Under the pieces are notes generated by a model. It was not told the origin of the DNA and did not search any database. It saw only the letters and a program-made list of their open reading frames with translations. Made by a program: the position numbers and the translations under genes. Source: a bacterium UBP4_UBA6127 (GTDB taxonomy: Bacteria; UBP4; UBA4092). Taken from it: a stretch of DNA of 64,000 bases. Within the stretch, counting starts at the first letter, position 1, and the number at the start of each line of letters is the position of its first letter. Below, in pieces: positions 46,386-55,832 of the stretch. Location of the stretch: NCBI GenBank assembly GCA_002428325.1, contig DIVR01000006.1, positions 7,542 through 71,541 on the forward strand, read 5' to 3'.

Positions 46386-46706
46386 ATGGCGAAAGTCCAA
46401 ATGAACTTACAAGACAGCTTCTTGAATGCAGCTCGCCGACAGAATGTCCCTGTAACTGTGGCTCTGACTGACGGTTCCAAAATCAAGGGTAAGGTCAATG
46501 GGTTCGACAATTTCACTGTCATCCTGGATGAGAATAAGATTCAATATCTTATTTACAAACATGCGATTTCAACGATTTACCCTGAACGCCCCTTGGAGAA
46601 ACATATCAATATGCATGCTCATGGAGCTCCTTCCACTGAAAAAGGGAAAATCTCTGTGACATCCAATGAACTTGAAAAATTCAAGTCTACCATGGAATCC
46701 AAATAA
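46386..46706 (+). CDS. hfq: RNA chaperone Hfq
   Basis: A 106-residue Sm-like RNA chaperone that pairs small RNAs with mRNAs. The Sm1 motif ([23 protein letters not shown]) and the Sm2 YKHAIST motif are intact. The hydrophilic tail is longer than minimal Hfq and contains a His-rich stretch (HINMHAHG). The ATG at 46386 gives the usual MAK start; GGAGG is 10 bases upstream, and an ATG at 46380, only 4 bases from that site, is the alternative. Its presence fits sRNA-based control in this organism. Confidence 0.95.
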   Translation: MAKVQMNLQDSFLNAARRQNVPVTVALTDGSKIKGKVNGFDNFTVILDENKIQYLIYKHAISTIYPERPLEKHINMHAHGAPSTEKGKISVTSNELEKFKSTMESK

Positions 46707-46728
46707 GACCTCTAACAGGAAATGAGGT

Positions 46729-48021
46729 ATTACGAAGATTCGAAACAATTTAAAGCTTGTTGACCAGGAGCAACCGGAAAAAGTAATCCTGGTGGGAGTA
46801 CAGCTGCAAGGAGTATTGACTGCAGAAGTAACTGAGACCCTGGATGAATTGGCTCAATTAACAATGAGCGCCGGGGCGGAAGTCCTGCTAACTGTCCAGC
46901 AAAAAAAGACCCGGCCTGACCCTGCTTTATTTATCGGGAAGGGAAAGGCCTTGGAAATAAAGGCATTGGCCGAATACCATCAGGCCGATACCATTATTTT
47001 CGATGAGGATTTGAGCCCTGCCCAGCAAAGAAATCTTGAAAAAATGCTGGAAACCAAAGTGGTGGATAGGGCTGAATTAATTCTTGATATTTTCTCCCAG
47101 CGTGCTCATACTCGTGAAGGAAAGCTTCAGGTAGAGCTGGCCCAATTGCATTATCGCCTGCCCCGATTATCGGGACAGGGCGTTCTTTTGTCCAGGCTGG
47201 GCGGTGGGATTGGGACTCGAGGCCCCGGTGAAACCAAGTTGGAAGTAGACCGGCGGCGGATTAGAGATAAGATCAGCTATCTCGAAAAATCCATTGAAGA
47301 AATAAAAAAACATCGAGGGCAGCAACGTTCCCGCCGGAAGGAAACCCAAATCAGGGTAGCCGCCCTGGTGGGGTATACCAATGCCGGTAAATCGACCCTT
47401 CTGAACCATTTATGCCAGGCGGATGTTTTGGTAGAAGATAAATTATTTGCGACCTTGGATCCTACCTCAAGACAGTTGGTTCTTCCCAATGGCCAGTTGA
47501 TGGTATTAACAGATACTGTTGGTTTTATCCGGAAGTTGCCTCATCAATTGGTTGCAGCTTTTCGGGCAACCCTGGAAGAAATCCTGGAAGCAGATGTTCT
47601 TTTGCATGTAGTGGACTGCCATCATGATTCTCGGGAAGAACAGATTAAATCCGTAATGGAAGTATTAAAGGAAATCGGTGCGGAAAATAAGCCAATGATC
47701 ACTGTGTTGAATAAGATTGATTTACTTGAAGGCCGACAGGAATTTATTGACCGGATGGTCAGTAATTATGAACCTGCGGTTTCAATCTCTGCCAAAAAAA
47801 TGATTGGGTTTGAAGAATTAGAAACTGAATTGATGCGGCAGTTTGCCGAAGACTGGAATCGGCTCAGGTTGAAAATACCCCATGACCGGTCTGATTTGAT
47901 GGCGCATATCCATAAAGTGGGAAGAGTCCACCAAATCGATTACCAGCCTGACGGGACTTATATTGATGTCAGCCTGAAAAAAGAATGGGTCCAAAAGTAT
48001 CAGTCGTATAAGGTATCATAA
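46729..48021 (+). CDS. hflX: ribosome-associated GTPase HflX, probable non-ATG start
   Basis: A GTPase of about 430 residues that splits stalled ribosomes. The G1 motif is VGYTNAGKST, the switch and G3 are DTVGFIRK, and G4 is LNKID. The N-terminal HflX domain shows RAELILDIFSQRAHTREGKLQVELAQL and GGIGTRGPGET. The first canonical in-frame start is GTG 46792, but it lacks a ribosome binding site and would cut the first conserved strand (KVILVGVQL). The frame is open back to 46726 with no ATG, GTG or TTG. An ATT at 46729 lies 8 bases after AGGA and is the best fit. The start is therefore uncertain. Confidence 0.9.
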   Translation: MTKIRNNLKLVDQEQPEKVILVGVQLQGVLTAEVTETLDELAQLTMSAGAEVLLTVQQKKTRPDPALFIGKGKALEIKALAEYHQADTIIFDEDLSPAQQRNLEKMLETKVVDRAELILDIFSQRAHTREGKLQVELAQLHYRLPRLSGQGVLLSRLGGGIGTRGPGETKLEVDRRRIRDKISYLEKSIEEIKKHRGQQRSRRKETQIRVAALVGYTNAGKSTLLNHLCQADVLVEDKLFATLDPTSRQLVLPNGQLMVLTDTVGFIRKLPHQLVAAFRATLEEILEADVLLHVVDCHHDSREEQIKSVMEVLKEIGAENKPMITVLNKIDLLEGRQEFIDRMVSNYEPAVSISAKKMIGFEELETELMRQFAEDWNRLRLKIPHDRSDLMAHIHKVGRVHQIDYQPDGTYIDVSLKKEWVQKYQSYKVS

Positions 48022-48026
48022 ATAGC

Positions 48027-48479
48027 ATGCCTACTGACCGGAAAAAAATAAGGATACGGGTTGCGGTCGTCCTCCGCCAGGGGGATCAGGTTCTACTGGT
48101 CCGCCATCATAAGCAGGGAATGAAATACTGGCTTTTACCAGGAGGAGGGCTGGAAATCGGGGAAACCATTGAAGAATGCGCCCGCCGGGAACTCAAAGAA
48201 GAAACCCAGCTTGATATTGATGTAGGGGATTTCTTGTTTATGAATGAGAGTATTCCTCCTGACCATCATCGCCATGTAGTGAACCTTTATTATGAGGGTA
48301 AAATAATCGGGGGGGAGCTTAAAATGGGGAATGATGAGGCCTTGTATGAAGTGGGATTCGTGGATATTGAGCAAATTTCCGAGCTGACATTCTTTCCGAA
48401 TGTAAAAGCTGAGCTGTTACAATGGTTGAAGTCTCCGGACAGTATTCAAAGAAGATCGTTGGGAAACCGATGGGAATAA
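48027..48479 (+). CDS. NUDIX hydrolase
   Basis: A 150-residue NUDIX pyrophosphatase. The NUDIX box GGGLEIGETIEECARRELKEET has the needed Gly, Arg and Glu residues. Substrates of this family include oxidised nucleotides, ADP-ribose and nucleotide sugars, and none can be singled out. It overlaps the next gene by 10 bp. Confidence 0.92.
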   Translation: MPTDRKKIRIRVAVVLRQGDQVLLVRHHKQGMKYWLLPGGGLEIGETIEECARRELKEETQLDIDVGDFLFMNESIPPDHHRHVVNLYYEGKIIGGELKMGNDEALYEVGFVDIEQISELTFFPNVKAELLQWLKSPDSIQRRSLGNRWE

Positions 48480-49027
48480 ATCTTGCGACCCGAATAACTT
48501 TATTAAGGATTGTCCTTACTCCGCTGTTTCTCTATTTTCTCATCAAGGGGCCGATAGACTGGGCAGTCATTATCTTTGCCATTGCGGCGCTGACGGATGG
48601 AATTGATGGATTTATTGCCCGAACCTGCCATCAGAAAACCTCCCTGGGAAGCGTATTAGATCCTTTAGCGGATAAACTCTTATTGACGACTGCTTTTATC
48701 GGTCTGGCCTTCCGGCATACTCACCTGATTTTTCAAATCATCCTGATTGTCAGCCGGGATATCATCCTGGTGATAGGCGCCTTGCTGTTATTTGTTGGCG
48801 GTGCTAAATTTGAGATAAAACCGAATATATCCGGAAAGATTACAACCTTTTGCCAGATCATCATGGTATTAATTGCCTTAGGAGCTGAATTATTCGGGCA
48901 AACTGATTTCTTAAAAAGCCGCCCGTATGAATATTGGACTTATCTGACGGTTCTGATGACAGTCCTTTCCGGGGTTTCTTATGTAAGGAAAGGCATGATG
49001 TGGTTACACGAGCAGACTACGAAATAA
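48470..49027 (+). CDS. pgsA: CDP-diacylglycerol-glycerol-3-phosphate 3-phosphatidyltransferase
   Basis: A 185-residue membrane enzyme that makes phosphatidylglycerol phosphate. The CDP-alcohol phosphotransferase motif is complete: D43, G44, D46, G47, A50, R51, G60, D64 and D68. Five or six hydrophobic helices are seen. The start ATG 48470 gives the typical opening MGINLATRITLLRI and overlaps the NUDIX stop; an upstream ATG at 48422 adds 16 residues unlike the family. It overlaps the next gene by 28 bp. Confidence 0.9.
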   Translation: MGINLATRITLLRIVLTPLFLYFLIKGPIDWAVIIFAIAALTDGIDGFIARTCHQKTSLGSVLDPLADKLLLTTAFIGLAFRHTHLIFQIILIVSRDIILVIGALLLFVGGAKFEIKPNISGKITTFCQIIMVLIALGAELFGQTDFLKSRPYEYWTYLTVLMTVLSGVSYVRKGMMWLHEQTTK

Positions 49028-50364
49028 TCATCGAACAGGGATTTGACCGGGAAAATGTGTCCGGTGTTACGATTCAAAGCATCTCGCCTGAGAGTCCTCT
49101 TCAATCTATGAATCTCCATCCGGGAGACCGGATTATACGAATCAATGGACAACCGGTCCATGATTTAATTGATTTCCATTTTCTTTCCGGAGGTGAGAGT
49201 TGTCTGGTTCTGACAGTCCTCAGCCGTGAGGGAATCCGTAAGAAAGTGACTCTTCAAAAGAATGAAGATGAACCTTTGGGGGTGGAAGTCGAAACTTTTA
49301 AATACCGGCATTGCGGCAATGATTGCGTTTTTTGTTTTGTGGACCAGAATCCTGAAGGTATGCGCAAGGCTATGTATTTTAAGGATGAGGATTATCGCCT
49401 TTCTTTTCTTTGGGGAAATTTTACGACCCTGACCAATACCAGCCAGAAAGATTTGCATAGAATAGTTCAACAGCGTCTCAGCCCGCTTTATGTCTCCATC
49501 CATGCCACCGAGCCTGAATTGAGAAAAAAAATGTTGGGCATCAAACGGGATGACCATCTACAGGATAAACTGAAATATCTGGCCGATAATCATATTGAGA
49601 TGCATGGACAGATTGTGCTTTGCCCTGGGTTGAACGATGGAGAACATCTTCAAAAGACCTGTCGGGATTTGCTGGCTTTTTATCCTGCCTTAAATACGGT
49701 GGCGGTGGTTCCTCTGGGATTGACCCGATATCGGGAAGGGTTGCCGGTCTTACAGCCGGTGACTCCTGAATATGCCCGGGATTTTGTCCATGAGGTCTAT
49801 CGGTTTGAAAAGGAATTATCTCGGGAGGGGTATGCCCAATATCTCTATCTTGCCGATGAATGGTATCTGCGGGCAAATCTTAAGTTGCCTTCCTTTAAAC
49901 AATATGGGCGATTTCCCCAGATTGAAAATGGAGTGGGTATTGTCAGAAAATTCCAGCGGGATTATGCCCAGGCCAGAAAAAGGCTCCCGGAACGTCTTTC
50001 CCGAAAGAAAACAGTCCATTTGATGACGTCTGTCTCCGCAGCTAAATTCATGAAAGAAATTGCCGAAGATTGCCAGTCAAGGACAAAAAATTTGGAAATC
50101 ATCCTGCATCCAACGGTCAATTATTTCTATGGGGAGTCCATTACTGTCAGTGGTCTTCTGACCGGACAGGATTTTCTCAAGGAGATGCAGGGGCAAAAAA
50201 CAGGGGATCTGGTTCTTTTGCCGACTGATTGTGTCAAAGAAGATGAAGATATTTTTCTGGATGATATGACAGTCGATGAACTCTCCAGACGGCTTCAATG
50301 TCCGGTAATACCCTGCCGCGATGGTGCTGACCAAATGATTGATGAAATTATCAAATTAGCCTGA
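49000..50364 (+). CDS. PDZ/radical SAM DUF512-family protein
   Basis: A 454-residue protein with an N-terminal PDZ-like domain (about 15-95, PGDRIIRINGQPVHDLIDFHFL). Then comes a radical SAM cluster C105-x3-C109-x2-C112 in HCGNDCVFCFVDQ, a radical SAM-like barrel and a C-terminal DUF512 region. The family is widespread in Firmicutes and cyanobacteria, where its function is still unproven. The GTG at 49000 has AAAGG six bases upstream; the longer frame from 48934 runs inside pgsA. It overlaps pgsA, an arrangement suggesting translational coupling. Confidence 0.9.
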   Translation: MVTRADYEIIIEQGFDRENVSGVTIQSISPESPLQSMNLHPGDRIIRINGQPVHDLIDFHFLSGGESCLVLTVLSREGIRKKVTLQKNEDEPLGVEVETFKYRHCGNDCVFCFVDQNPEGMRKAMYFKDEDYRLSFLWGNFTTLTNTSQKDLHRIVQQRLSPLYVSIHATEPELRKKMLGIKRDDHLQDKLKYLADNHIEMHGQIVLCPGLNDGEHLQKTCRDLLAFYPALNTVAVVPLGLTRYREGLPVLQPVTPEYARDFVHEVYRFEKELSREGYAQYLYLADEWYLRANLKLPSFKQYGRFPQIENGVGIVRKFQRDYAQARKRLPERLSRKKTVHLMTSVSAAKFMKEIAEDCQSRTKNLEIILHPTVNYFYGESITVSGLLTGQDFLKEMQGQKTGDLVLLPTDCVKEDEDIFLDDMTVDELSRRLQCPVIPCRDGADQMIDEIIKLA

Positions 50365-50420
50365 TAGACAAAACTCTTTATGGTTTGGATAAATTAAACT
50401 TCTGATATCTGCCATCAGGT

Positions 50421-51041
50421 TTATCTCACGGAAAACAGGCAACTGATGCCGAAACCTGCTATCAGGATTCCGGAAACCCTCTGAATCAAAACCAGCCATT
50501 TTCTGTCCATCTGACTTCGTAATATAGTCGTCAAGCTGCTGAGGATGAGCCACCAAGCCAGAGACCCCAGAAAGATACCCGCGACCAGCCATAGGCCTGT
50601 TTCAGGGGAGTGATTTTCTTTACTCATCCCCATTCCGGCATAGAGCGCTGAAAAGGATAACAGGGTTTGGGGATTGGCCAGAGTCAGGAGAAAGGCTGTC
50701 CCGCCAAAAGACAGTAAACCTGTTTCTGCAGGAGGAAGAGGGTTTTGAGCCGGCTGGTTTCGATAGGTGCTGTAACCCAGGTATAACAGGAATATGCCTC
50801 CCAAGACCTTCAGGTAAACTTGATTTCCCAGCAGAAAAGCTGTTACCAGGCTAACCCCTAAAACAGCCACACATCCATATAAGGCATCTGCCAGGGCAGT
50901 CCCTAATCCTGAGACCATTCCCCCGATGATTCCATGGGTCAGGGTTCGCCGTATGCAAAGTAACCCGATGGGACCTACTGGGGCTGCAATGGATATCCCT
51001 ACCAGGAGTCCTTTGAATAAGAGTTCTGCTTCAATTTCCAC
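50421..51041 (-). CDS. LysE/RhtB-family amino-acid exporter
   Basis: A 206-residue inner-membrane exporter with six hydrophobic helices. The family signature is SIAAPVGPIGLLCIRRTL near the N-terminus and ANPQTLLSFSALY in the fourth helix region. The GTG at 51041 is chosen because the family N-terminus begins there and AAGGGA lies upstream; an ATG at 51098 gives 19 extra, polar residues. It is convergent with the DUF512 gene. The exported amino acid or metabolite is unknown. Confidence 0.88.
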   Translation of the reverse strand: MEIEAELLFKGLLVGISIAAPVGPIGLLCIRRTLTHGIIGGMVSGLGTALADALYGCVAVLGVSLVTAFLLGNQVYLKVLGGIFLLYLGYSTYRNQPAQNPLPPAETGLLSFGGTAFLLTLANPQTLLSFSALYAGMGMSKENHSPETGLWLVAGIFLGSLAWWLILSSLTTILRSQMDRKWLVLIQRVSGILIAGFGISCLFSVR

Positions 51042-51440
51042 TAAGGTTCCCTTTTTCTTCCTTCCCGGAATTTTTGGCTTCTCAATTAATTGCCTCATCT
51101 TTGCCGACTTTTAAATCATACCATTTTTTATCCAGCTTTCTCTTTCTCCTGAAGAACCTCTCTATTATCAGCTTTACTGAAATTGTCGGAATTGTTCTCA
51201 CAATGGTAGTTATTTGCCCTGAATTTGGGTCCTGGAGCTTACGGAGAGGGAACGGAGCAGCTCAGAGATGCTCCGTTAAAAACCCGTTTTGTATCTTGAA
51301 TAAATAAATAGGCATTCTCGGAAAGATTCTTGATAAAGAGAACTTGGTTGGGTTCATTCAGAAGAATTGGTAAAAGCCTTTTGTTTTATTGCAGAATTTT
51401 CTATAGAATAGTCATTGATTCATTGACAGGAGAACAGTAA
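51042..51440. other. intergenic region between divergent LysE and LOG genes
   Basis: About 400 bp with no supported gene. It contains a 9-bp perfect hairpin at 51251-51277 and AT-rich sequence near the LOG start, where a promoter is expected. Confidence 0.5.
51251..51277. repeat. hairpin with AACGGAGCA/TGCTCCGTT arms
   Basis: The two 9-base arms are perfect and flank a 9-base loop. It shares the ACGGAG/CTCCGT core with the terminator-like hairpin at 22923. No T-run follows on either strand, so it is not a terminator. It may be a short dispersed element or a regulator site. Confidence 0.35.
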
Positions 51441-52142
51441 ATGACAGTGAAAAAAAATAATATCAAAAGAATAATCCAGCAAAACGGAATTCTCACCAAA
51501 GATGACTTTACCACCCAGGACCCTTGGCGAATATTCAGAATCATGTCGGAATTTGTGGAAGGGTTTGAATTATTATCCAAAGTAGGGTTGGCCGTATCGA
51601 TTTTTGGCTCAGCCCGGGTCGGGCCTGGAGATCCGGATTATGAGAAAACCGTCCAGATAGCCAAAGGGCTGGCAAAAGCCGGATTTACAATTATTACCGG
51701 TGGCGGGCCTGGCATTATGGAAGCAGGCAATAAAGGGGCCAAAGAAGGGGGCGGCGATTCCATCGGCTTGAATATCCAGTTGGCTCATGAACAATATCCC
51801 AATCCTTATACCACTCTGGAAATGAATTTTCATTATTTCTTTGTCCGGAAAGTCATGTTTGTGAAATATGCCGATGCCTTTATCATCATGCCGGGTGGAT
51901 ATGGCACCCTGGATGAGTTCTCTGAAGCGATCACTTTGATTCAGACCAATAAAATAAAACGGTTTCCCGTTGTCTTGGTGGACAGCCAGTATTGGAATCC
52001 ATTAATAGACTGGATGAAAGGGACCGTGCTTGCCCAGGGGAAAATATCTCCTGAAGATATGGATATGATTAAGATTCTGGATGACCCTAAAGATGTGGTC
52101 AAGGAAATAGTTAAATTTTATAAAAATAAAAGGAACCGGTAA
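51441..52142 (+). CDS. LOG-family Rossmann-fold protein (YgdH/YvdD-like)
   Basis: A 233-residue protein of the TIGR00730/LOG family. The two signature motifs are TGGGPGIMEAGNKGA and PGGYGTLDEFSE. Characterised members are nucleoside-5'-monophosphate phosphoribohydrolases, and some make cytokinins. It starts with a good AGGAG site. A six-base gap links it to the membrane protein that follows, suggesting an operon. Confidence 0.9.
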   Translation: MTVKKNNIKRIIQQNGILTKDDFTTQDPWRIFRIMSEFVEGFELLSKVGLAVSIFGSARVGPGDPDYEKTVQIAKGLAKAGFTIITGGGPGIMEAGNKGAKEGGGDSIGLNIQLAHEQYPNPYTTLEMNFHYFFVRKVMFVKYADAFIIMPGGYGTLDEFSEAITLIQTNKIKRFPVVLVDSQYWNPLIDWMKGTVLAQGKISPEDMDMIKILDDPKDVVKEIVKFYKNKRNR

Positions 52143-52148
52143 GGACCC

Positions 52149-53060
52149 ATGGAACAAAAGAAGAAGTCTTTCCAGGAATATCCCCTCTATGGATGGGGAG
52201 GCATTGGGCTGATTGTCCTTGGCTTGATTTTAACCTTAACAGGAGTCGAATCTGTAGGTAAGCTCTTTTTTCCCCTGGGAATGACAGGGTATGTACTGAC
52301 TTTGGATGCTTGCATCCTCTGGCGGAAGGGAGAATCTCTGCTGGCAGACCGTATCGGAGAATTTATCCTGATGATGATCGTCTCTCTATTGGGCTGGTCT
52401 CTCATTGAGATTTATAATCAGCTTCTCCATAATTGGAAATATGTGGGGCTGGCTGATTATCCGATAAGAAAAACTCTTTCCCTGATATGGATTTATGCCA
52501 TGATTTTCCCTGCCGTATTTGAAACATATCAGGCATTGGATGGGATTGTAATACTCAGGGAGTATAATGCTCAGGATTTTAAATGGCTGAATGGAGCTTG
52601 GATTTTCTGGTCCGTATTATGCGGATTGATATTCCTGTTGATTCCCATCTGGTTCCCGGGAAGCTGGCAAATGACCTTGGTATTATTTGGAATTATATTG
52701 GTCTTGGAACCTATTAATTATACCTATGAGAGGCCTTCATTGGTCTCTGTCTGGCAGCAGGGGCATCGAGAAAGAGTGGACCTGTTGATTTTATCCGGTG
52801 TGGTTTTTGGGATTGTCATCGAAATGATTAACCTCTTTGCCGGATTCAGGGTATTGCATTTGGGACCTTTTGGATATGCCACCTGGTTGGGGGGAATCCC
52901 TTTCTTGAGATTTATGCTTTATGGGTTGCTGGCGCTGGTAGTTTTCGAGATGTTTTCAGCTATGACAGGTTATCCAGGCTGTGAAAGTTATCAGCATCCC
53001 TTATTCAAGGAAGAGGGAACCAATAATAAGAAAAACGGGTATCTGTCCCTGAAAAGCTGA
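52149..53060 (+). CDS. polytopic membrane protein of unknown function
   Basis: I do not recognise this 303-residue protein. It has seven or eight hydrophobic helices with short loops. Conserved-looking features are WSLIEIYNQLLHNW and EPINYTYERPS, aromatic- and acid-containing loops. The C-terminus is a basic, polar tail of about 25 residues. It is probably cotranscribed with the LOG gene and is closed by the terminator at 53084. Confidence 0.75.
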   Translation: MEQKKKSFQEYPLYGWGGIGLIVLGLILTLTGVESVGKLFFPLGMTGYVLTLDACILWRKGESLLADRIGEFILMMIVSLLGWSLIEIYNQLLHNWKYVGLADYPIRKTLSLIWIYAMIFPAVFETYQALDGIVILREYNAQDFKWLNGAWIFWSVLCGLIFLLIPIWFPGSWQMTLVLFGIILVLEPINYTYERPSLVSVWQQGHRERVDLLILSGVVFGIVIEMINLFAGFRVLHLGPFGYATWLGGIPFLRFMLYGLLALVVFEMFSAMTGYPGCESYQHPLFKEEGTNNKKNGYLSLKS

Positions 53061-53083
53061 TCTTGATTATTGAAAAAATAATG

Positions 53084-53115
53084 AAAGCCGGTTGCTGATT
53101 TAGTAACCGGCTTTT
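53084..53115. terminator. bidirectional terminator between convergent genes
   Basis: The 10-bp stem AAAGCCGGTT with AACCGGCTTT (53084-53093, 53105-53114) is followed by T-rich sequence on the plus strand. It serves the LOG/membrane-protein operon and perhaps the convergent GH57 gene. Confidence 0.8.
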
Positions 53116-53142
53116 TCTTTATAGGTCATTTTCAGGGGATTC

Positions 53143-55323
53143 TTAATGATTCAGTATGATATCTTTTAGCAGGGTGATTTCCCAGCTGGCTCCCGGATGA
53201 AGTTCAATCTCCCAGTGAGGCAATAGGACAGAACTCTGATAAACTTTTTCAAATCCGGCCTCTGAAAGTGATACTGTCTCAATCGGAAAACGCCAGACAT
53301 TGGCCGGAATGGGGAACATCAAACGGCAATCCAATCCCAACCAATGGTCTTTTACCCCAATTTCGGTCAGCTGAGGCAATTCTCCCATGCTGGCCAGGTT
53401 GTTGGGTGTGATCTTGATATCGCTGCCTGGAGAATAATAATACCGATCATCGGCATATCCTGCCAGCAGTGCCAGATTGATCTCAATCCCAAAACAGAAT
53501 TTCAACGAGACAGGTGACTGGTTGATCAGCTGGTAGGCCATGATGGTCTTCAAAGACTTGGAATCCATGGAAAAAGTCTTCTTTACGGTGAAAGGGGATG
53601 GCATCGAATCTGGATAAAGGACTCCGGTTCGAATCATATCAATGATGGCCATCCCGTTTTCTTGACGATACTGGCTGGAGTAGGGCTGAAGTGTGAAATC
53701 TCCTGTTTCTTTATATTGGCCATTCTTGAAATTCTCAATGGAGGTAGCTGGATCAAAGAAATGATCGATATAGGAATACCGGGGATGGCGGTCGTAAAAC
53801 AGGTGATTCTCCAGTCCGGGTTCTTTTGCCCTGACTATATCATGGATGGAAACGGCGCTATCCTCTTGAACGGGTGCATCTCCTACGATGACATGTCCAT
53901 GGCGAAGTTTCTCATGATAGGCTTCCGGTTTGCGGGATAAGGTATCTAAAAGATTGAAGGAAATCTCCCGGATATCTTCCTCAAAAAGAGCCCCTCCCGA
54001 TGCGGGCCGGAAATAACAGTTCATCTTGGGAGTGGATATCAGGATTTCTTTCTCTCCATCATTATCAAAATCGAGTTCTTCGATTTCCATCCAGGGCTTA
54101 TCGGCATGAACCGCCTGGTCAGCCATATTTTCAGCTGAGATTAAATTTTGGTAAAGGGCTGACCTCAAATAATTCAGGTAGAGGCCTCCGAAAATTCCAT
54201 GCCAGTAACCGCAATTGGTTTGCCCGGCATACAAATGGTCTTTCATTTTTAAAAGATATTCAGTGGGGAGATCATACGGTTTGGGGTTCTGAAGGATATG
54301 ATTTACTTTCCGGCTGACCCTGAGCATCTTCTTATGAATGTTATTTGACTCGGGGTATTTTGCCAGAAAATTTCGCCAGAAGCCTCCGCGAACAAAAGGC
54401 TTATTTTCTTCATATTGATTCTGACTTTGAAGAGATTCCACAAATCTCTCATATTTCAAGATAGCAGGGGTCGGCATTGCCCATTCCATCATTTCAGAGT
54501 AAGAGGCCGTTGGTAAATAAATCCTGCCTAAAGGCTTGACCGTATTAAGGCATTCATTAAAGGTCATAAGCTTTATCCAGTCCAGGTTATCTTCTAATGC
54601 TTTAAAAAAGTCTTCCACCCAGCCTTTTTTATAACAATGTTCGAATGTTCCTGGCCATCCACCAAATTTTTCTCCATCATCGGCCATAACAATCAGGGGA
54701 GAACCTCCTTTTGCCAAGACCTCCCTGAGAAAATCAACCGTTCTATTCACTGGATCAAAGGGGATGAGGTATCGCATTCGCTCGCTGATGGGAAAAATAG
54801 CCAGAGTCTTTCCTGAGTCCTCTGTCAAATAATATCCCCAGGTTTCAGACTCCTGCAGACCGGCAGAACGAAAATGGGAATCATCCGTAATCGTGTATCG
54901 GATACCTGCCTGGGCAAAATGGGAGGCAAGATGGGGTTCCCAGACTCTTTCGGCTAGCCAGGAGCCGGTAGCATTATATCCGGTGGATTCTCTTATATAT
55001 TCGGTCAGTTTATGTATCTGTCCCTGTTTATCTTCATCCGGAATGACACTCAAAATGGGTTCATAATACCCACCGGTCATCATCTCAATTTGACCCCTTT
55101 CCACCAGGGTCCTGAGAATCTTGTTTATTTCCGGGTGATGTTCATTGAGCCATTGATACAATATCCCTGTGTAGTGTAGTGCCACTCGGATTTTGGGATG
55201 GCGTTCTAATAATTCCAGAAAAGGCAGATAGGCTTTCTTATAGTTTTCCTCGAAGACATGATCAAAATTACCTACAGGCTGGTGGGAATGAAATCCCAAA
55301 AGGAGATTAACATGAGTTCCCAT
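53143..55323 (-). CDS. GH57 4-alpha-glucanotransferase/alpha-amylase
   Basis: A 726-residue cytoplasmic GH57 enzyme acting on alpha-1,4-glucans. The five family motifs are visible: HSHQP (12-16), GGYYEP, WLAERVWEP with nucleophile Glu125, MADDGEKFGGWPG with general acid Asp216, and YLPTASYSEMMEW. These line up with the catalytic Glu123 and Asp214 known for Thermococcus litoralis glucanotransferase. C-terminal DUF1925/DUF1926-like beta domains follow (about 310-720). It is the third gene after PTS EIIA and EIIB, linking glycogen or maltodextrin turnover to PTS phosphorylation. Confidence 0.92.
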   Translation of the reverse strand: MGTHVNLLLGFHSHQPVGNFDHVFEENYKKAYLPFLELLERHPKIRVALHYTGILYQWLNEHHPEINKILRTLVERGQIEMMTGGYYEPILSVIPDEDKQGQIHKLTEYIRESTGYNATGSWLAERVWEPHLASHFAQAGIRYTITDDSHFRSAGLQESETWGYYLTEDSGKTLAIFPISERMRYLIPFDPVNRTVDFLREVLAKGGSPLIVMADDGEKFGGWPGTFEHCYKKGWVEDFFKALEDNLDWIKLMTFNECLNTVKPLGRIYLPTASYSEMMEWAMPTPAILKYERFVESLQSQNQYEENKPFVRGGFWRNFLAKYPESNNIHKKMLRVSRKVNHILQNPKPYDLPTEYLLKMKDHLYAGQTNCGYWHGIFGGLYLNYLRSALYQNLISAENMADQAVHADKPWMEIEELDFDNDGEKEILISTPKMNCYFRPASGGALFEEDIREISFNLLDTLSRKPEAYHEKLRHGHVIVGDAPVQEDSAVSIHDIVRAKEPGLENHLFYDRHPRYSYIDHFFDPATSIENFKNGQYKETGDFTLQPYSSQYRQENGMAIIDMIRTGVLYPDSMPSPFTVKKTFSMDSKSLKTIMAYQLINQSPVSLKFCFGIEINLALLAGYADDRYYYSPGSDIKITPNNLASMGELPQLTEIGVKDHWLGLDCRLMFPIPANVWRFPIETVSLSEAGFEKVYQSSVLLPHWEIELHPGASWEITLLKDIILNH

Positions 55324-55351
55324 AATTGGAGTTTTACTCCTGTCGTTGAAT

Positions 55352-55825
55352 TTATATCAGCTTGGTAATGTCCAACGGCGTATCGGAGGGTACTGAGCGT
55401 CCTTCCAGTTCTATCCCGGCCTCATTGAGCTCTTTGAGTGCTTTAATATCAGTCTCATCTACCGAAATGGAACCTGAAATCTGGTGCTTCCCCGCTTCAT
55501 ACCGCATTCCCCCAATATTAACCGATTTGACCGGTCCACCAAACTTCCTATAGGATACCACATCTGAGGGTCGGGAGAACAAGAGGAGGGTACGATATTT
55601 TTCATCTTGAGTTGTTTGGAGATATTGAGCTGCAGCTTCAAGGGATAAGACTGAAACCTTCACTTCAGCCGGAGTGACCATCTCATAAAGCATTTTTTGA
55701 GCAGGGTCTGCGGCGACCAGGTCATCGGCTACTATAATGTGGTTGATTTCAAGGACAGGAACCCATCCTACAATAACCTGTCCATGGATAAGTCGGTCAT
55801 CTATTCTGATAAAAGTAAGAGACAT
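55352..55825 (-). CDS. PTS mannose-family EIIB component, orphan
   Basis: A 157-residue protein of the PTS mannose/fructose/sorbose EIIB family. The phosphoacceptor His14 is in RIDDRLIHGQVIVGW, and the core segments IIVADDLVAADPAQK and NIGGMRYEAGK match the family. No EIIC or EIID membrane partner is in view. With EIIA it probably forms a regulatory phosphorelay rather than a transporter, as proposed for other bacteria with incomplete mannose-type systems. Confidence 0.93.
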   Translation of the reverse strand: MSLTFIRIDDRLIHGQVIVGWVPVLEINHIIVADDLVAADPAQKMLYEMVTPAEVKVSVLSLEAAAQYLQTTQDEKYRTLLLFSRPSDVVSYRKFGGPVKSVNIGGMRYEAGKHQISGSISVDETDIKALKELNEAGIELEGRSVPSDTPLDITKLI

Positions 55826-55832
55826 AATAGTT

